In this document: piece by piece, positions 9,353-20,800 of the stretch
Numbering within the stretch: position 1 is the first letter of the stretch
How the letters are laid out: each line of letters opens with the position of its first letter
Origin: Pseudomonas viridiflava
Lineage (GTDB): Bacteria; Pseudomonadota; Gammaproteobacteria; Pseudomonadales; Pseudomonadaceae
Direction of reading: 5' to 3'
Assembly: GCF_900589395.1 (NCBI RefSeq)
Contig: NZ_UUIS01000027.1
Span: 379,002 to 443,001, forward strand
DNA length: 64,000 bases
Translations under genes and position numbers: made by a program
The notes under the pieces: generated by a model
The model's database searches: none
What the model saw: only the letters and a program-made list of their open reading frames with translations
What the model was told of the DNA's origin: nothing

Positions 9353-10429
9353 ATGCGCGATCGGTTATTGGCTGCGGAGAAAGTACAGGCCATCGATTGG
9401 CGGGATGACGCTCTTTACCTGCTGGATCAGCGGGCATTGCCGTTTGAAGAAACCTGGCTGGCGTACGACAGCGCGGCCGGGGTCGCCGAGGCGATTCGCA
9501 CGATGGTGGTGCGCGGTGCCCAGGCCATCGGCATCAGCGCCGCCTATGGCCTGGTGCTGGCGGCTCGTACCCGCCTGGCGGCCGGGGGTGACTGGCGAGC
9601 GGCGCTGGAGGCGGATTTTGCCCTGCTGGCCAGGGCACGGCCTACAGCGGTGAATGCGAGCTGGGCACTCAATCGCCTGCGTGAGCGGCTGCAGCGCCTC
9701 AAGGAAACCGAGGATCCGCTGGCGGTACTCGAGGCGGAGGCGGCGGCCATTCATCTGAGCGACCGTGAGGCCAACCTGACCATGGCGCAACTGGGCACCG
9801 AGCTGATTCGCAAACACCAGGGCAACCTGCAGACCGTGTTGACCCACGGCAACGCCGGCGCCCTGGCCACGGGCGGGGTGGGCACGGCACTGGGGGTGAT
9901 CCGCGCCGCTTATCTGGAGGGCATGATCGAGCGGGTGTACGTCGATGAAACCCGTCCCTGGCTGCAAGGTGCGCGGCTGACCGCCTGGGAGCTGACCTGC
10001 GACGGTGTGCCGGTCAGCCTCAATGCCGACGGGGCTGCGGCGCACCTGATGCGCACCAAGGGCATCACCTGGGTAATCGTCGGCGCCGACCGCATTACCG
10101 CCAATGGCGATGTGGCCAACAAGATCGGCACCTATCAACTGGCGGTGGCGGCCATGCACCATGGCGTGCGTTTCATGGTGGTGGCGCCCAGTTCGAGCAT
10201 CGATATGAACATGCCCAGCGGTGACGATATCGTGCTCGAAGAGCGCCAGGGGCATGAGTTGCTCTTTCTGGGTGGGCAGCGGGTGGCGGCGCAGGTCGAG
10301 GTGGTCAATCCGGTGTTCGATGTGACGCCTGCCGACCTGATCGACGCCATCGTGACCGAAAAAGGCATTGTCGAGCGACCGGACACCGCCAAGCTGGCCC
10401 AATTGATGAGCCGCAAGCACCTGCATTGA
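9353..10429 (+). CDS. mtnA: S-methyl-5-thioribose-1-phosphate isomerase
   Basis: A 358-residue aldose-ketose isomerase converting methylthioribose-1-phosphate to methylthioribulose-1-phosphate in methionine salvage. Family motifs are [16 protein letters not shown] near residue 50, VLTHCN-like [12 protein letters not shown] (catalytic Cys position is Gly here, as read), [19 protein letters not shown] and [23 protein letters not shown] 9353 is chosen because of CGGAG 7 bases upstream. It is divergent from mtaD. The Cys-to-Gly reading at THGNAG should be checked against homologues, because the catalytic Cys usually lies in this loop. Confidence 0.92.
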   Translation: MRDRLLAAEKVQAIDWRDDALYLLDQRALPFEETWLAYDSAAGVAEAIRTMVVRGAQAIGISAAYGLVLAARTRLAAGGDWRAALEADFALLARARPTAVNASWALNRLRERLQRLKETEDPLAVLEAEAAAIHLSDREANLTMAQLGTELIRKHQGNLQTVLTHGNAGALATGGVGTALGVIRAAYLEGMIERVYVDETRPWLQGARLTAWELTCDGVPVSLNADGAAAHLMRTKGITWVIVGADRITANGDVANKIGTYQLAVAAMHHGVRFMVVAPSSSIDMNMPSGDDIVLEERQGHELLFLGGQRVAAQVEVVNPVFDVTPADLIDAIVTEKGIVERPDTAKLAQLMSRKHLH

Positions 10430-10742
10430 GTCATGCCTGGCACCACGACGGGTCAGCTTTGCCCTGCGCGGTTGCCTGTGCGGGGCTGTGAGCGCTTCTC
10501 GGACGCTTTACGGCCGGATGGCTCGTTTACGGCCTGTGCAAAGGATAGGAGCGTAGCGGCGATTGTGGTAACATCCGGCGGTTTCCGGGGACGCTAATCG
10601 TCGTCCCTCCTACTGCGCAGATCCATGGCGTAACTCGTTGATTTGTCGTAAGTCGCTGCATGGCCATTGGCCTGCGGCGACGAGCCTTTGCCGTTCCGCA
10701 GGGAATGGCGGGCTTTCACCAGAAAAAGGAATCAGGCTTCTC
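10430..10742 (+). other. mtnA-gyrA intergenic region
   Basis: 313 bases without a gene. It holds a candidate extended -10 element (TG at 10566-10567 and TAACAT at 10569-10574), which would give gyrA a leader of about 160 bases, and AAAAGGAA about 12 bases before the gyrA ATG. No clear terminator for mtnA is visible. Confidence 0.45.
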
Positions 10743-13409
10743 ATGGGTGAACTGGCCAAAGAAATTCTCCCGGTCAATATCGAAGACGAGCTGAAACAGT
10801 CCTACCTCGACTACGCCATGAGCGTGATCGTCGGTCGAGCGCTGCCGGACGCGCGCGATGGCCTGAAGCCCGTGCATCGGCGTGTGCTGTATGCCATGAG
10901 CGAGCTGGGCAACGACTGGAACAAGCCGTACAAGAAGTCTGCCCGTGTGGTCGGCGATGTGATCGGTAAGTACCACCCGCACGGCGACACCGCTGTCTAC
11001 GACACCATCGTTCGTATGGCTCAGCCGTTCTCGCTGCGCTATCTGCTGGTCGACGGCCAGGGCAACTTCGGTTCGGTCGACGGCGACAACGCGGCGGCCA
11101 TGCGATACACCGAAGTGCGCATGACCAAGCTGGCGCACGAGCTGCTGGCCGACCTGCACAAGGAAACCGTGGACTGGGTGCCCAACTACGACGGCACCGA
11201 GCTGATCCCGGCGGTCATGCCGACCCGGATCCCCAACCTGCTGGTCAACGGCTCCAGCGGTATCGCCGTGGGCATGGCGACCAACATTCCGCCGCACAAC
11301 CTGGGCGAAGTCATCGACGGTTGCCTGGCCCTGATCGACAACCCCGAGCTGTCGGTCGACGACCTGATGCAGTACATCCCCGGCCCCGACTTCCCGACGG
11401 CAGGTGTGATCAATGGTCGCGCCGGCATCATCGAGGCCTACCGCACCGGTCGCGGGCGCATCTACATGCGGGCCCGCTCCACGATCGAAGACATCGACAA
11501 GGTCGGTGGTCGCCAGCAGATCGTCATTACCGAACTGCCGTACCAGCTCAACAAGGCGCGCCTGATCGAGAAGATCGCCGAGCTGGTCAAGGAGAAGAAG
11601 CTCGAAGGCATCACCGAGCTGCGTGACGAGTCCGACAAGGACGGCATGCGCGTGGTCATCGAGCTGCGCCGTGGCGAAGTGCCCGAGGTCATCCTCAACA
11701 ATCTTTATGCCCAGACCCAGCTGCAAAGCGTGTTCGGCATCAACATTGTTGCCCTGATCGACGGCCGTCCGCGCATTCTCAATCTCAAGGACCTGCTGGA
11801 AGCCTTCGTGCGTCACCGCCGCGAAGTTGTGACCCGCCGCACCGTGTTCGAACTGCGCAAGGCGCGCGAGCGTGGGCACATCCTTGAAGGCCAGGCCGTG
11901 GCGCTGTCAAACATCGACCCGGTCATCGCCCTGATCAAGGCCTCGCCGTCGCCGGCCGAGGCCAAGGAAGCGCTGGTCAGCACCGCGTGGGAATCGAGCG
12001 CCGTGGTCGAAATGGTCGAGCGCGCCGGTGCCGACTCGTGCCGCCCGGAAAACCTTGACCCGCAATACGGCCTGCGCGACGGCAAGTATTTCCTCTCGCC
12101 TGAACAGGCCCAGGCCATTCTCGAACTGCGCCTGCACCGCCTGACCGGGCTGGAGCACGAGAAACTGCTGGGCGAGTACCAGGAGATTCTCAAGCAGATC
12201 GGCGAGCTGATCCGCATCCTCAACAGCGCCGAGCGACTGATGGAAGTCATTCGCGAAGAGCTGGAGCTGATTCGCAGCGAATACGGCGATGTGCGCCGCA
12301 CCGAGATCCTCGATGCCCGCCTGGACCTGACCCTGGGTGACCTGATCACCGAAGAAGACCGCGTGGTGACCATTTCCCATGGTGGCTACGCCAAGACCCA
12401 GCCGCTGACCGCCTACCAGGCCCAGCGCCGTGGCGGCAAGGGCAAGTCGGCCACCGGCATCAAGGACGAGGACTACATTTCGCACTTGCTGGTCGCCAAC
12501 AGCCACACCACGCTGCTGATGTTCTCCAGCAAGGGCAAGGTGTACTGGCTCAAGACCTACGAGATCCCGGAAGCCTCGCGTGCCGCGCGTGGCCGTCCGC
12601 TGGTCAACCTGCTGCCGCTGGATGACGGTGAGTACATCACCACCATGCTGCCGGTCGAGGAGTACACCGAAGGTCACTACATCTTCATGGCCACCGCCAA
12701 CGGCACCGTGAAGAAGACCCCGCTTGAGCAGTTCAGCCGTCAGCGCAGCGTGGGCCTGATCGCCCTGGAGCTGGACGAGGGCGATGTGCTGATCCGCGCG
12801 GCGATCACCGATGGCGAGCGCGAGGTCATGCTGTTCTCCGACGGTGGCAAGGTCACTCGCTTCAAGGAGTCCGACGTGCGTGCCATGGGCCGTACCGCCC
12901 GCGGTGTGCGTGGCATGCGCCTGGCCGAAGGGCAGAAGCTGATTTCCATGCTGATCCCGGAGGAGGGCAGCCAGATCCTCACTGCCTCCGAGCGCGGCTA
13001 TGGCAAGCGTACGGCGATCGACGAGTTCCCCGAGTACAAGCGTGGCGGCCAGGGCGTGATTGCCATGGTCAGCAACGATCGCAACGGCCGTCTGGTCGGC
13101 GCGATCCAGGTCCTCGACGGCGAAGAGATCATGCTGATCTCCGACCAGGGCACCCTGGTGCGTACCCGTGTCGGTGAAGTGTCCAGCCTGGGCCGTAACA
13201 CCCAGGGCGTGACCTTGATCAAGCTGGCCAGCGACGAAAAACTGGTGGGCCTGGAGCGGGTGCAGGAGCCCTCGGAAAGCGAAGACGATGAAATGTCCGT
13301 GCTGGACGACGAGGCCCTCGAGGTGGATCCTGACGCCGATGAAGCCGGTGACGAGGCCGGCGATGAGCTGTCGGCCGACACCGCAGGCGATGAAGAGCCC
13401 CAGGGCTGA
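10743..13409 (+). CDS. gyrA: DNA gyrase subunit A
   Basis: An 888-residue type II topoisomerase subunit that cuts and rejoins DNA during negative supercoiling, working with GyrB. The start [10 protein letters not shown] matches pseudomonad GyrA. The quinolone-resistance region reads [11 protein letters not shown], with Thr and Asp at the positions usually called 83 and 87, that is, the susceptible form. The catalytic Tyr lies in MRYTEVRM. The GyrA box is QRRGGKG in the C-terminal DNA-wrapping domain. The last about 40 residues are very acidic, as in relatives. It heads the serC-pheA-tyrA/aroA-cmk-rpsA cluster. Confidence 0.98.
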   Translation: MGELAKEILPVNIEDELKQSYLDYAMSVIVGRALPDARDGLKPVHRRVLYAMSELGNDWNKPYKKSARVVGDVIGKYHPHGDTAVYDTIVRMAQPFSLRYLLVDGQGNFGSVDGDNAAAMRYTEVRMTKLAHELLADLHKETVDWVPNYDGTELIPAVMPTRIPNLLVNGSSGIAVGMATNIPPHNLGEVIDGCLALIDNPELSVDDLMQYIPGPDFPTAGVINGRAGIIEAYRTGRGRIYMRARSTIEDIDKVGGRQQIVITELPYQLNKARLIEKIAELVKEKKLEGITELRDESDKDGMRVVIELRRGEVPEVILNNLYAQTQLQSVFGINIVALIDGRPRILNLKDLLEAFVRHRREVVTRRTVFELRKARERGHILEGQAVALSNIDPVIALIKASPSPAEAKEALVSTAWESSAVVEMVERAGADSCRPENLDPQYGLRDGKYFLSPEQAQAILELRLHRLTGLEHEKLLGEYQEILKQIGELIRILNSAERLMEVIREELELIRSEYGDVRRTEILDARLDLTLGDLITEEDRVVTISHGGYAKTQPLTAYQAQRRGGKGKSATGIKDEDYISHLLVANSHTTLLMFSSKGKVYWLKTYEIPEASRAARGRPLVNLLPLDDGEYITTMLPVEEYTEGHYIFMATANGTVKKTPLEQFSRQRSVGLIALELDEGDVLIRAAITDGEREVMLFSDGGKVTRFKESDVRAMGRTARGVRGMRLAEGQKLISMLIPEEGSQILTASERGYGKRTAIDEFPEYKRGGQGVIAMVSNDRNGRLVGAIQVLDGEEIMLISDQGTLVRTRVGEVSSLGRNTQGVTLIKLASDEKLVGLERVQEPSESEDDEMSVLDDEALEVDPDADEAGDEAGDELSADTAGDEEPQG

Positions 13410-13609
13410 GTCATGAAGTAAATCAGTCGGGGGCCGGTTCGTTTGTGCATGCGCACCTTCGTACCTGCCCCTGCTGCGTTTCGGCCGTCCTGCAAATTGC
13501 GGGCGGTCGATCCGGATTCCTGCACAGTCAGGCCAGGGCCATCGAGCGCTCTACCGGCCGTCTGCGCAACGTTGCGCGAACAGACCCAACGCATTTGACG
13601 AGAGTGGAT

Positions 13610-14695
13610 ATGAGCAAGCGAGTCTTTAACTTCTGCGCAGGTCCTGCTGCGCTCCCTGAAGCTGTGCTGTTGCGTGCCCAGGCCGAGCTGCTGGATTGGC
13701 ACGGCAAGGGCCTGTCGGTGATGGAGATGAGTCATCGCAGCGATGAGTTCGTGTCGATTGCCAACAAGGCCGAGCAGGATTTTCGCGACCTGCTGCATAT
13801 CCCGGCCAACTACAAGGTCCTGTTCCTGCAGGGCGGTGCCAGCCAGCAGTTCGCCCAGATTGCCCTGAACCTGCTGCCGGAGAACGGCGAGGCCGACTAC
13901 GTCGACACCGGGATCTGGTCGCAGAAGGCCATCGAAGAAGCATCGCGCTATGGCAAGGTCAACGTCGCCGCCACTGCCAGGCCCTATGACTACTTCGCCA
14001 TTCCGGGCCAGGATGAATGGACGCTGTCGAAAAACGCGGCCTACGTCCATTACGCGCCCAACGAGACCATCGGCGGCCTGGAGTTCAACTGGGTCCCCGA
14101 AACCGGCGATGTGCCGTTGATCGCCGACATGTCCTCGGACATCCTGTCGCGGCCTGTCGACATTTCCCGTTTCGGCATGATCTACGCCGGCGCCCAGAAG
14201 AACATCGGCCCCAGTGGCGTGGTGGTGGTCATCATCCGTGAAGACCTGCTGGGACGCGCCCGTGCCCTGTGCCCGACCATGCTCAACTACAAGGTCGCCG
14301 CCGACAACGGCTCGATGTACAACACCCCGCCGACCCTGGCCTGGTATCTGTCGGGCCTGGTGTTCGAATGGCTCAAGGAGCAGGGGGGTGTCGAAGCCAT
14401 GGCCCAGGTCAACGAGGCCAAGCAGCGCTTGCTGTACGACTACATCGATGCCAGCGCGCTGTACAACAACCCGATCAACAAGGCTGACCGCTCGTGGATG
14501 AACGTGCCGTTCCGCCTGGCTGACGATCGCCTGGACAAGCCTTTCCTGGCCGGTGCCGATGCCAACGGCCTGCTCAACCTCAAGGGTCACCGTTCGGTCG
14601 GCGGCATGCGCGCCTCGATCTACAACGCTGTGGGTCTGGAGGCGGTCAATGCCTTGGTCACCTACATGAAAGACTTCGAGCGGGAGCACGGTTGA
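13610..14695 (+). CDS. serC: Phosphoserine aminotransferase
   Basis: A 361-residue PLP-dependent class V aminotransferase for serine (3-phosphohydroxypyruvate) and pyridoxal-phosphate synthesis. It begins with FNFCAGPAALPEAVL. The PLP lysine lies in YAGAQKNIGPSG, and the C-terminal motif GHRSVGGMRASIYNA is typical. ATG 13610 matches family starts. Its TGA overlaps the ATG of pheA by one base (TGATG), so the two are probably coupled. The 200-base gap after gyrA shows no terminator. Confidence 0.97.
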   Translation: MSKRVFNFCAGPAALPEAVLLRAQAELLDWHGKGLSVMEMSHRSDEFVSIANKAEQDFRDLLHIPANYKVLFLQGGASQQFAQIALNLLPENGEADYVDTGIWSQKAIEEASRYGKVNVAATARPYDYFAIPGQDEWTLSKNAAYVHYAPNETIGGLEFNWVPETGDVPLIADMSSDILSRPVDISRFGMIYAGAQKNIGPSGVVVVIIREDLLGRARALCPTMLNYKVAADNGSMYNTPPTLAWYLSGLVFEWLKEQGGVEAMAQVNEAKQRLLYDYIDASALYNNPINKADRSWMNVPFRLADDRLDKPFLAGADANGLLNLKGHRSVGGMRASIYNAVGLEAVNALVTYMKDFEREHG

Positions 14696-15789
14696 TGTCA
14701 GAGCAGGAACTCAAGGCACTGCGGGTGCGCATCGATGCGCTCGACGAAAAGATCCAGGACCTGATCGGCGAGCGTGCGCGCTGTGCCCAGGAAGTGGCGC
14801 GGGTCAAGATGTCGTCCCTGGCCGAAAACGAAGTGCCTGTGTTCTATCGCCCGGAGCGTGAAGCCCAAGTGCTCAAGCGGGTCATGGAGCGAAATCGCGG
14901 CCCGCTGAGCAACGAGGAAATGGCCCGGCTGTTCCGCGAGATCATGTCTTCGTGCCTGGCCCTCGAGCAACCGCTAAAGGTGGCCTACCTGGGGCCTGAG
15001 GGCACCTTCACCCAGGCGGCGGCCATGAAGCATTTTGGCCATGCGGTGGTCAGCCGGCCGATGGCAGCCATCGACGAAGTGTTTCGTGAAGTGGTGGCCG
15101 GCGCGGTCAACTTTGGCGTGGTGCCGGTGGAAAACTCCACCGAAGGCGCGGTCAATCACACCCTCGACAGCTTTCTCGAACACGACATGGTGATCTGTGG
15201 CGAGGTCGAGCTGCGCATCCACCACCACCTGCTGGTGGGCGAGAGCACCAAGACCGAAAGCATCACTCGCATCTATTCCCATGCCCAGTCGCTGGCGCAA
15301 TGCCGCAAGTGGCTTGATGCCCATTACCCGAATGTCGAGCGCGTCGCGGTGGCCAGCAATGCCGAGGCGGCCAAGCGGGTCAAGAGCGAGTGGAACTCGG
15401 CGGCCATCGCCGGTGATATGGCGGCCGGCCTGTATGGCCTGACGCGCCTGGCCGAAAAGATCGAGGATCGCCCGGACAACTCCACGCGCTTTCTGATCAT
15501 TGGCAGCCAGGAAGTGCCGCCGACCGGCGACGACAAGACCTCGATCATTGTGTCGATGAGCAACAAGCCCGGCGCCCTGCATGAGCTGCTGGTACCGTTC
15601 CATGACAATGGCCTGGACCTGACCCGCATCGAGACCCGTCCTTCGCGCAGCGGCAAGTGGACCTATGTGTTCTTTATCGACTTTGTCGGGCATCACCAGG
15701 ACCCGCTGGTCAAGGCGGTGCTGGAAAGCATTCGCCAGGAAGCGGTGGCCCTGAAAATACTGGGTTCGTACCCCAAAGCGGTGTTGTAG
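14695..15789 (+). CDS. pheA: Bifunctional chorismate mutase/prephenate dehydratase (P-protein)
   Basis: A 364-residue fusion that converts chorismate to prephenate and then to phenylpyruvate for phenylalanine synthesis. Domains in order are AroQ chorismate mutase (about 1-90, LRVRIDALDEKIQDLIGER), prephenate dehydratase (about 95-275, YLGPEGTFTQAA and VPVENSTEGAVNHTLD) and a regulatory ACT domain (about 285-364, SNKPGALHELL and TRIETRPSR). The ESRP-type motif is present as IETRPSR, which suggests phenylalanine feedback control. It ends only four bases before tyrA/aroA. Confidence 0.97.
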   Translation: MSEQELKALRVRIDALDEKIQDLIGERARCAQEVARVKMSSLAENEVPVFYRPEREAQVLKRVMERNRGPLSNEEMARLFREIMSSCLALEQPLKVAYLGPEGTFTQAAAMKHFGHAVVSRPMAAIDEVFREVVAGAVNFGVVPVENSTEGAVNHTLDSFLEHDMVICGEVELRIHHHLLVGESTKTESITRIYSHAQSLAQCRKWLDAHYPNVERVAVASNAEAAKRVKSEWNSAAIAGDMAAGLYGLTRLAEKIEDRPDNSTRFLIIGSQEVPPTGDDKTSIIVSMSNKPGALHELLVPFHDNGLDLTRIETRPSRSGKWTYVFFIDFVGHHQDPLVKAVLESIRQEAVALKILGSYPKAVL

Positions 15790-15793
15790 GGCG

Positions 15794-18025
15794 ATGGCCG
15801 TGCAAGCAAGCGAGCCTGTGATCGGTCGCCTGGTGGTGGTCGGACTCGGCCTGATCGGTGGCTCCTTTGCCAAGGGCATTCGCCAGAGTGGCCTGTGCCG
15901 CGAAGTGGTGGGGGTCGACCTGGATCCGCAGTCGCGTCGTCTGGCTGTCGAGTTGGGCGTGGTCGATCGCTGCGAGGCGGACCTGGCCGAGGCTTGCCAG
16001 GGGGCGGACGTGATCCAGCTGGCGGTGCCGATCCTGGCCATGGAAAAAGTCCTGGCCCGGCTGGCGCCGCTTGACCTGGGCAATGCCATCCTCACTGACG
16101 TCGGCAGCGCCAAGGGCAATGTGGTGCGTGCCGCACAACGGGCCTTTGGTGCCATGCCGGCACGCTTCGTCCCTGGCCATCCGATTGCCGGCTCGGAGCA
16201 GAGTGGGGTGGAGGCGTCCAATGCCGACCTGTTCCGTCGCCACAAGGTGATTCTCACGCCGTTGCCCGACACCGATCCTGATGCGGTCAGTGTGGTGCAT
16301 AAGCTATGGGCCGCGCTGGGTGCCGATGTCGAGCACATGCGCGTCGAACGCCATGACGAAGTCTTGGCTGCGACCAGTCACCTGCCGCACCTGCTGGCGT
16401 TCAACCTGGTGGACTCGCTGGCCAAGCGCAACGAAAACCTGGAAATCTTCCGTTATGCTGCCGGCGGTTTCCGCGACTTTACCCGCATTGCCGGCAGCGA
16501 CCCGGTGATGTGGCATGACATCTTTCTAGCCAACCGCGAGGCGGTGCTGCGCACGCTGGACCTGTATCGCAGCGACCTGGACGCGCTGCGCGAGGCAGTC
16601 GAGGCCGGCGACGGGCACCGGCTGCTCGGCGTCTTTACCCGTGCCCGCATGGCGCGTGAGCACTTCGGCAAGATTCTGGCCCGGCGCGCCTATGTCGAGC
16701 CGCAGGTGCAGGCCGACCAGGTGTTCGTCGCCAGCCCTGGCGGGCAGGTCAATGGCCGCCTGCGGGTGCCGGGCGATAAATCGATTTCCCACCGGGCGAT
16801 CATTTTCGGCTCGCTGGCTGAAGGCACGACCGAAGTCGAAGGTTTTGTCGAAGGCGAAGATGGCCTGGCGACCCTGCAAGCCTTCCGTGACATGGGCGTG
16901 GTCATCGAAGGGCCGCATCATGGCCGGGTGACCATTCATGGGGTGGGCCTGCAGGGCCTGAAATCAGCGCCCGGTCCGATCTATCTGGGCAATTCTGGTA
17001 CCTCCATGCGCTTGTTGTCCGGCTTGCTGGCGGCGCAGAGCTTCGACAGCACCCTGACCGGCAATGCCACCTTGTCCCGGCGTTCGATGAGCCGGGTAAT
17101 CGAGCCATTGCGGGCCATGGGGGCGGTCATCGAGACTGCAGCCGATGGTTGTGCGCCGCTGGTGATTCGCGGTGGGCGGTCGCTGGTGGGGCAAGTGTGC
17201 GAGTCGCCGTTGGCCAGTGCGCAGGTCAAGTCGTGCCTGTTGCTGGCCGGGCTGTATGCCCACGGCACCACCACGGTGGTCGAGCCTGCGGCCACGCGCG
17301 ATCACACCGAGCGTCTGTTGCAAGGTTTCGGCTACCCGCTGCAGCGCAGCGAAGGGCGAGTCACGCTGACATCCGGTCATCGCTTGCAGGCCGCACGCAT
17401 TGAAGTGCCTGGCGATATTTCTTCGGCCGCGTTCTTCATGGTGGCCGCCTCGATTGCCGAAGGTTGTGAGTTGCTGCTCGAACACGTCGGGGTCAACCCG
17501 ACCCGCACCGGCGTCATCGATATCCTGCGCCTCATGGGTGCCGATATTGGCCTGGAAAACGTGCGGCAAGTGGGCGGCGAGCCCGTGGCCGACATCCGGG
17601 TACGCTCGGCGCCGCTGGTCGGAATCGAGATTCCCGAGGCGCTGGTGCCGTTGGCGGTCGACGAGTTTCCGGTGCTGTTCATCGCAGCGGCCTGTGCCCG
17701 CGGGCGTACGGTGTTGCGCGGTGCCCAGGTGTTGCGCGGCAGGGATTGCGACCGTATCGCGCTCATGGCCGACGGCCTCAAGGTGCTGGGGGTCAGTGCC
17801 GAGCCGACGGCCGACGGTATCATCATCGATGGTGGTGCGCCGCAAGGTGGCAACATCGACGCTTGCGGCGACCATCGCGTAGCCATGGCTTTCAGTGTCG
17901 CCGCCTTGCGGGCGTCGGCGCCGATCCGGATCCGCGACTGTGCAAATGTCGCGACATCCTTTCCTAATTTCCTGGCGCTGTGCGCTCAAGTCGGCATGTC
18001 TGTCGCGCAAGAGGAACAACCGTGA
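15794..18025 (+). CDS. aroA: TyrA-AroA fusion: prephenate dehydrogenase and EPSP synthase
   Basis: A 743-residue two-enzyme fusion seen in pseudomonads. Residues about 1-290 are the NAD-dependent dehydrogenase ([35 protein letters not shown]), making the tyrosine precursor. Residues about 305-743 are 5-enolpyruvylshikimate-3-phosphate synthase ([43 protein letters not shown]). The residue after the MR of GTSMR is Leu where the E. coli enzyme has Pro101. GTGA at the 3' end overlaps the cmk start by four bases. No hisC2 gene lies between it and pheA. Confidence 0.96.
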   Translation: MAVQASEPVIGRLVVVGLGLIGGSFAKGIRQSGLCREVVGVDLDPQSRRLAVELGVVDRCEADLAEACQGADVIQLAVPILAMEKVLARLAPLDLGNAILTDVGSAKGNVVRAAQRAFGAMPARFVPGHPIAGSEQSGVEASNADLFRRHKVILTPLPDTDPDAVSVVHKLWAALGADVEHMRVERHDEVLAATSHLPHLLAFNLVDSLAKRNENLEIFRYAAGGFRDFTRIAGSDPVMWHDIFLANREAVLRTLDLYRSDLDALREAVEAGDGHRLLGVFTRARMAREHFGKILARRAYVEPQVQADQVFVASPGGQVNGRLRVPGDKSISHRAIIFGSLAEGTTEVEGFVEGEDGLATLQAFRDMGVVIEGPHHGRVTIHGVGLQGLKSAPGPIYLGNSGTSMRLLSGLLAAQSFDSTLTGNATLSRRSMSRVIEPLRAMGAVIETAADGCAPLVIRGGRSLVGQVCESPLASAQVKSCLLLAGLYAHGTTTVVEPAATRDHTERLLQGFGYPLQRSEGRVTLTSGHRLQAARIEVPGDISSAAFFMVAASIAEGCELLLEHVGVNPTRTGVIDILRLMGADIGLENVRQVGGEPVADIRVRSAPLVGIEIPEALVPLAVDEFPVLFIAAACARGRTVLRGAQVLRGRDCDRIALMADGLKVLGVSAEPTADGIIIDGGAPQGGNIDACGDHRVAMAFSVAALRASAPIRIRDCANVATSFPNFLALCAQVGMSVAQEEQP

Positions 18026-18711
18026 AGATCAAGACACCTGTTATCACCATCGACGGGCCCAGCGGTTCGGGCAAGGGCACCATCGCCGGCCTGCTGGCTG
18101 GCAAGCTCGGCTGGTGCCTGCTCGATTCTGGCGCGCTGTATCGCCTGTTGGCGTTTGCCGCCAGCAACCATGGCGTCGACCTGACCAACGAAGAAGCCCT
18201 CAAGCTGCTGGCTGCGCACCTGGATGTGCAATTTGTGGCAGGTGCCAACGGGCAAGGCCAGCGCATCATCCTCGAGGGTGACGAGGTGACCCAGGCGATC
18301 CGCAACGAGCAGGTGGGCAGCGGTGCCTCGCAGGTCGCCTCGCTGCCGGCAGTGCGCGACGCCTTGCTGCAGCGCCAGCGCGCTTTTCAGGAAGCGCCGG
18401 GCCTGGTGGCCGACGGCCGGGACATGGGAACCGTCGTCTTTCCGGACGCGCCTCTGAAGATTTTCCTGACGGCCAGTGCCGAGGAGCGTGCGCGTCGACG
18501 TTACCTGCAGTTGAAGGCAAAGGGTGATGATGTTAGTCTTACGAGTCTGCTAGATGAGATACGTGTCCGCGACGAGCGTGACACCCAGCGAGCGGTCGCA
18601 CCGCTCAAGCCGGCGCACGACGCCATTCAGCTGGATTCCACGGAGTTGTCCATCGAGCAGGTGCTGCAACGCATCATGAGTGAGGTCGCACTGCGCGACA
18701 TCGCCGGATGA
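18022..18711 (+). CDS. cmk: Cytidylate kinase
   Basis: A 229-residue kinase phosphorylating CMP and dCMP. It has the P-loop [19 protein letters not shown] near the N-terminus and the [21 protein letters not shown] motif. GTG 18022 is chosen because the protein then begins just before the P-loop region, with AAGAGGAAC as RBS and the usual four-base overlap with aroA. It is followed by rpsA, as in many bacteria. Confidence 0.96.
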   Translation: MKIKTPVITIDGPSGSGKGTIAGLLAGKLGWCLLDSGALYRLLAFAASNHGVDLTNEEALKLLAAHLDVQFVAGANGQGQRIILEGDEVTQAIRNEQVGSGASQVASLPAVRDALLQRQRAFQEAPGLVADGRDMGTVVFPDAPLKIFLTASAEERARRRYLQLKAKGDDVSLTSLLDEIRVRDERDTQRAVAPLKPAHDAIQLDSTELSIEQVLQRIMSEVALRDIAG

Positions 18712-18718
18712 TCAAGAC

Positions 18719-18760
18719 GCCTTGCGGGAGACCAGACAACGGCCCGCAGGCATCTTTTAT
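18719..18760 (+). terminator. Hairpin with short U-run between cmk and rpsA
   Basis: An imperfect stem pairs CTTGCGGG with CCCGCAGG around a 14-base loop and is followed by ATCTTTTAT. It may be a terminator, an attenuator or part of the rpsA leader, which S1 controls in other bacteria. Confidence 0.4.
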
Positions 18761-18832
18761 ATGAACGAAACCCACGTGGTCTGGAACGTGGCAGATGGGC
18801 GTATTCTTCGCCCTTGATCAACAGGAATTAAA

Positions 18833-20518
18833 ATGAGCGAAAGCTTTGCAGAACTTTTTGAAGAAAGCCTGAAAACCCTGAACCTTCAGCCAGGCGCAAT
18901 CATTACCGGTATCGTTGTCGACATCGACGGCGACTGGGTAACTGTGCATGCCGGTCTGAAGTCCGAAGGCGTCATCCCGCTCGAGCAGTTCTACAACGAT
19001 GCTGGCGAGCTGACCATCAAGGTCGGTGACGAAGTTCACGTAGCGCTGGACGCGGTCGAAGACGGCTTTGGCGAAACCAAGCTGTCCCGCGAGAAAGCCA
19101 AGCGCGCCGAGTGCTGGATTGTTCTGGAAGCAGCTTTCGCCGCTGAAGAAGTGGTCAAGGGCGTCATCAACGGCAAGGTCAAGGGCGGTTTCACCGTCGA
19201 CGTCAACGGCATCCGTGCGTTCCTGCCGGGTTCGCTGGTCGACGTGCGTCCAGTGCGCGACACCACGCACCTGGAAGGCAAGGAACTCGAGTTCAAGGTC
19301 ATCAAGCTGGACCAGAAGCGCAACAACGTTGTCGTTTCCCGTCGCAGTGTCCTGGAAGCCGAGAACAGCGCCGAGCGTGAAGCTCTGCTGGAATCGCTGC
19401 AGGAAGGCCAGCAAGTCAAGGGTATCGTCAAGAACCTCACCGACTACGGCGCATTCGTGGACCTGGGCGGCGTCGATGGCCTGCTGCACATCACCGACAT
19501 GGCCTGGAAGCGCATCAAGCATCCATCGGAAATCGTCAATGTTGGCGACGAGATCGATGTCAAGGTTCTGAAGTACGATCGCGAGCGCAATCGTGTTTCC
19601 CTGGGCCTGAAGCAACTGGGCGAAGACCCATGGGTTGCTATCAAGGCTCGCTACCCGGAAGGCACCCGTGTGACTGCACGCGTGACCAACCTGACCGACT
19701 ACGGCTGCTTCGCAGAGCTGGAAGAAGGCGTGGAAGGCCTGGTGCACGTTTCGGAAATGGACTGGACCAACAAGAACATCCATCCTTCGAAAGTCGTTCA
19801 GGTTGGCGACGAAGTGGAAGTCATGGTTCTGGACATCGACGAAGAGCGTCGTCGCATCTCCCTGGGCATCAAGCAGTGCAAGTCCAACCCATGGGAAGAC
19901 TTCTCTGGCCAGTTCAACAAGGGCGACCGCATCTCCGGCACCATCAAGTCGATCACCGATTTCGGTATCTTCATTGGCCTGGACGGCGGCATCGACGGTC
20001 TGGTTCACCTGTCCGACATCTCCTGGAACGAAGCCGGTGAAGAAGCCGTTCGCCGCTTCAAGAAGGGCGACGAGCTGGACACCGTTATCCTGTCGGTTGA
20101 CCCGGAGCGCGAGCGCATCTCCTTGGGTATCAAGCAACTGGAAAGCGATCCGTTCTCCGAGTACGTCACTGTCAATGACAAAGGCGCTATCGTTCGCGGT
20201 ATCGTGAAAGAAGTTGACGCCAAGGGCGCTGTAATCACCCTGGCAGACGACATCGAAGCGACTCTGAAAGCTTCCGAAATCAGCCGTGACCGCGTTGAAG
20301 ACGCGCGTAACGTTCTGAAAGAAGGCGAAGAGATCGAAGCGAAGATCATCAGCGTTGACCGCAAGAGCCGCGTAATCAGCCTGTCGATCAAGTCGAAAGA
20401 CGTCGAAGAAGAGAAAGAAGCCATTCAGAGCCTGCGTAACAAGCCTGAAACGGTAGAAAGCACTGGCCCGACCACCATTGGTGATCTGCTGCGTGCTCAG
20501 ATGGAAAAACAGAACTAA
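18833..20518 (+). CDS. rpsA: 30S ribosomal protein S1
   Basis: A 561-residue translation-initiation ribosomal protein with six S1 RNA-binding repeats; examples are [50 protein letters not shown] and [16 protein letters not shown]. Length and order are those of gamma-proteobacterial S1. An AGGA element precedes the ATG. Codon use is more biased than in its neighbours, as expected of a highly expressed gene. A strong terminator follows. Confidence 0.98.
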   Translation: MSESFAELFEESLKTLNLQPGAIITGIVVDIDGDWVTVHAGLKSEGVIPLEQFYNDAGELTIKVGDEVHVALDAVEDGFGETKLSREKAKRAECWIVLEAAFAAEEVVKGVINGKVKGGFTVDVNGIRAFLPGSLVDVRPVRDTTHLEGKELEFKVIKLDQKRNNVVVSRRSVLEAENSAEREALLESLQEGQQVKGIVKNLTDYGAFVDLGGVDGLLHITDMAWKRIKHPSEIVNVGDEIDVKVLKYDRERNRVSLGLKQLGEDPWVAIKARYPEGTRVTARVTNLTDYGCFAELEEGVEGLVHVSEMDWTNKNIHPSKVVQVGDEVEVMVLDIDEERRRISLGIKQCKSNPWEDFSGQFNKGDRISGTIKSITDFGIFIGLDGGIDGLVHLSDISWNEAGEEAVRRFKKGDELDTVILSVDPERERISLGIKQLESDPFSEYVTVNDKGAIVRGIVKEVDAKGAVITLADDIEATLKASEISRDRVEDARNVLKEGEEIEAKIISVDRKSRVISLSIKSKDVEEEKEAIQSLRNKPETVESTGPTTIGDLLRAQMEKQN

Positions 20519-20536
20519 GTTCTGCTGACCATTGAA

Positions 20537-20563
20537 AAAGGGCGACTTAGGTCGCCCTTTTTT
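20537..20563 (+). terminator. Rho-independent terminator of rpsA
   Basis: A perfect 10-base stem (AAAGGGCGAC / GTCGCCCTTT) with a four-base loop leads into a run of T. Confidence 0.9.
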
Positions 20564-20800
20564 GTGCGTGTCAGAAATGTTTCGTCACTTTTTCCTGGCT
20601 TCCTTGATGCCCTGTGCGATGGCCCAGGTCGGGCCTCAAATGCTGGCCGGCTGCGAGCTGCCGTGGGCTGTGCTCTGATCGCTTGACAGGCAGGATCTGG
20701 AACACCTCACATAAGTCAAGCTGCAGGCTGTTCAAATTCATCCGGTCATGCTAAAACCTTTGAAGCGCTGATCTAGCTGCTTGAAAAAGAAGGGAAAATT

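Noticed and set aside
12998..14689. Long minus-strand frame opposite gyrA's end and serC
   Set aside because: Shadow of two clear genes; no motif.
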